This document shows, in pieces, positions 62,563 through 64,000 of a stretch of 64,000 nucleotides of DNA. Positions within the stretch are counted from its first letter, which is position 1; every line of letters starts with the position of its first letter. The notes under the pieces were generated by a model. That model saw nothing but the letters and a program-made list of their open reading frames with translations, was not told the origin of the DNA and searched no databases. Source of the stretch: Pseudoalteromonas luteoviolacea (GTDB lineage Bacteria; Pseudomonadota; Gammaproteobacteria; Enterobacterales; Alteromonadaceae); the NCBI RefSeq assembly GCF_001696455.1, contig NZ_MAUJ01000001.1, positions 744,001 to 808,000 of the forward strand. Reading direction: 5' to 3'. Made by a program: the position numbers and the translations under genes.

Positions 62563-63695
62563 TGAATCTGATTAAAGTCCTGTATAAAAAGGAAATGATT
62601 GATGCGAGTCGTGATAAACGCTCAGTCATGGCTGGCCTTTACTACGCAATCGGTGCACCAATTGTAATGTGTTTATTGTTTACCGTGTTGTTGAAGCAAT
62701 TGAGTTCTCCCGAGGCTTTAGAGATCACGATTGAAAACGCAGATTATGCCCCGAACCTCGTACGATACTTGGAAGGGAAAGATATCAGCCACGGAGAGTC
62801 TGGCAGTGTTAAAGCCATTACTTTGATGATCAGTGAACAGTACCCACAAAACATGTCTCAGGGCAAAAGTGCGACAGTGACTATAATTGCGGATAAATCA
62901 GATAACAAACTGATCAAATCTGTACGTAGATTAGAGCGTGCACTTGCTAGATATAACTCAGAAGTTGCTGGTTTACGTCTTATTTCTAGAGGTATTGATC
63001 CAAATATTATGCGGGCGGTCAATGTTCAAACGCATGATCAAGCAACCCCTGATTCGAAAGGAGGCATGTTTTTAGGTATCGCGACGCTTTCAATTATTAT
63101 TGCACTGTTTTACTCGGCGATGAATTTAGCTATTGACACCAGTGCAGGAGAAAGAGAGCGTAACTCACTTGCTCTATTGCTTAGCCATCCATTGAGCAGC
63201 ACTCAAATCGTGCTGGCCAAAGTCGCTGCAATTGCAAGTTACTCTATGATGGGATTGGTGTTGGTTTTGGTCGTATCAAAGTTTGCCTATGGCATGGTAC
63301 CTTGGGAGCAGCTTGGATTTAGTATTAATATTGATGTCATGTTTATTCTATTTTGCACCTTGTTAGGGCTGCCCATTGCGCTAATGTCAGCAAGCTTATT
63401 GGTATTTGTGTCCTTCATGGCAAAGTCGTTTAAAGAAGCGCAATCCTATGTGGCATTTGTACTCTTTGTTCCGATTGGCTTGAGCATGATGACAACGTAT
63501 GACATAGGTACTGATTACGTGCAATGGATACCCATTGCCGCGCAGCAATACGCGATGATTGAAGTCATAAAGGGAAATGAGCTGCCTTTGTTACAGGTCT
63601 TATTGTCCTCAATTAGTACACTGGGTCTATTTGCTATTTTTGCAGCATTAAGTAGCAGAATGCTCAAAAGTGAAAAGGTGGTATTTGGACTTTAA
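62559..63695 (+). CDS. ABC transporter permease, NatB type
   Basis: A 378-residue membrane protein of the ABC-2/NatB group. One N-terminal span at about 20-40 is followed by a large extracytoplasmic domain to about 165. Then come five to six spans, including GIATLSIIIALFYSAMNLAID, and the conserved cytosolic loop DTSAGERERNSLALLLSHPLSSTQIVLAK typical of NatB. It is coupled to the ATPase by a 4-base overlap. B. subtilis NatAB exports sodium, but other members export peptides or drugs; coupling with a secreted peptidase makes a peptide or antibiotic role equally possible. Confidence 0.88.
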   Translation: MMNLIKVLYKKEMIDASRDKRSVMAGLYYAIGAPIVMCLLFTVLLKQLSSPEALEITIENADYAPNLVRYLEGKDISHGESGSVKAITLMISEQYPQNMSQGKSATVTIIADKSDNKLIKSVRRLERALARYNSEVAGLRLISRGIDPNIMRAVNVQTHDQATPDSKGGMFLGIATLSIIIALFYSAMNLAIDTSAGERERNSLALLLSHPLSSTQIVLAKVAAIASYSMMGLVLVLVVSKFAYGMVPWEQLGFSINIDVMFILFCTLLGLPIALMSASLLVFVSFMAKSFKEAQSYVAFVLFVPIGLSMMTTYDIGTDYVQWIPIAAQQYAMIEVIKGNELPLLQVLLSSISTLGLFAIFAALSSRMLKSEKVVFGL

Positions 63696-63708
63696 TGTCA
63701 GTTGTGTA

Positions 63709-63736
63709 AGCCAATCAAGTTTTTACTTGGTTGGCT
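63709..63736. terminator. Hairpin between the permease and the GGDEF gene
   Basis: AGCCAATCAAGT, loop TTTT, ACTTGGTTGGCT, a 12-bp stem with one G-U pair, between convergent genes. No T-run follows on the plus strand, so it is a probable but imperfect terminator. Confidence 0.6.
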
Positions 63737-63777
63737 ATGTCGCACAGATAACTCGTTGGAATCTAGTAACGGAGACA

Positions 63778-64000
63778 CTAAGCTTTCACCACACAGTTTC
63801 TTCCTCTATTTTTAGCGTCATAGAGCGCAACATCAAGTTTGCTATAAATTTTGTCTAAATTACTTAAATGATTTTGGTAGGTCAACGTTGAAAAGCTTGC
63901 CGTCACAGTCATCTTTTCTCTTGTTTCAGTTGTAATATCATGAGTGCTGAGGCGCTCACGAAATTGGTTGGCTAATTCAAATATTTCGTCATCGGTGACA
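63778..64000 (-). CDS. GGDEF-domain protein, C-terminal end (cut by window edge)
   Basis: Translating the minus strand from the right edge gives about 74 codons ending at a TAG at 63778-63780. The reading begins TDDEIFELANQFRERLS, continues with VTASFST and ends LDVALYDAKNRGRNCVVKA. The pattern ADxALYxAKxxGRNxV is the standard C-terminus of a GGDEF diguanylate cyclase domain, which makes cyclic di-GMP. The GGDEF motif itself and any sensor domain lie outside the window. No further domain follows, so the protein ends with GGDEF rather than GGDEF-EAL. Confidence 0.85.
   Translation of the reverse strand, partial: VTDDEIFELANQFRERLSTHDITTETREKMTVTASFSTLTYQNHLSNLDKIYSKLDVALYDAKNRGRNCVVKA

Noticed and set aside
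1..64000. CRISPR arrays, IS elements, integrases, tRNA or rRNA genes
   Set aside because: No regularly spaced repeats, transposase-like proteins, attachment-site duplications or RNA-gene signatures were seen on either strand.

Overview
The window looks like a chromosomal segment from a marine gammaproteobacterium of the Alteromonadales, most likely Pseudoalteromonas or a close relative. This is inferred from gene order and protein style, not from a database search. Supporting signs are the blocks msrC-proQ-prc, pyrD-zapC-rlmKL-uup and comEC-msbA-lpxK-ycaR-kdsB, which match the enterobacterial and Alteromonadales arrangement. Others are the AT-leaning base composition, several sodium-coupled transporters, and a large GdhB-type NAD-glutamate dehydrogenase. 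I saw no rRNA, tRNA, insertion sequence, prophage or CRISPR array, and no clearly broken gene. Both edges cut a gene: msrC on the left and a GGDEF protein on the right.

Layout. 1-3213: msrC (3' end), a small unknown gene, proQ and prc. 3509-8012: an NhaC-family antiporter, aminopeptidase pepN and a DUF2835 gene. 8250-15192: a four-gene cell-envelope cluster (DUF1302 outer-membrane protein, DUF1329 periplasmic protein, YCF48-like repeat protein, RND/MMPL transporter) behind a promoter with an 18-bp perfect palindrome. 15395-20230: gdhB, preceded by a strong nested inverted repeat. 20312-28035: pyrD, zapC, rlmKL, a glutaredoxin-like gene, uup and a DUF3466 protein. 28103-36029: DUF2062 (minus strand), then comEC, msbA, lpxK, ycaR, kdsB, a pseudouridine synthase and tcdA. 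36054-43078 (minus strand): csdE and csdA, a DUF4136 lipoprotein, and a three-gene MksB/MksE/MksF condensin. 43237-48363: nhaD, a lysine riboswitch with lysC, DUF924 and a sodium:neurotransmitter-type symporter. 48427-52477 (minus strand): a D-lactate dehydrogenase-like gene, a glutathione peroxidase, a beta-hydroxyacid dehydrogenase and a dicarboxylate-type symporter. 52655-60046: a 1502-residue Ig-repeat lipoprotein and topA. 60332-63695: a secreted S33 peptidase translationally coupled to a NatAB-type ABC exporter. 63778-64000 (minus strand): the end of a diguanylate cyclase.

How genes work together. CsdA, CsdE and TcdA form one known pathway for the ct6A tRNA modification and sit tail to tail here. 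MsbA, LpxK and KdsB serve lipid A and Kdo synthesis. Lysine feedback on aspartokinase can be read directly from the lysC leader: the aptamer, an anti-Shine-Dalgarno strand and a competing anti-anti-strand are all visible. The best candidates for under-described biology are the DUF1302/DUF1329/YCF48/RND cluster, the MksFEB condensin without the MksG nuclease, the S33 peptidase-ABC operon with its operator-like palindrome, and the structured region upstream of gdhB.
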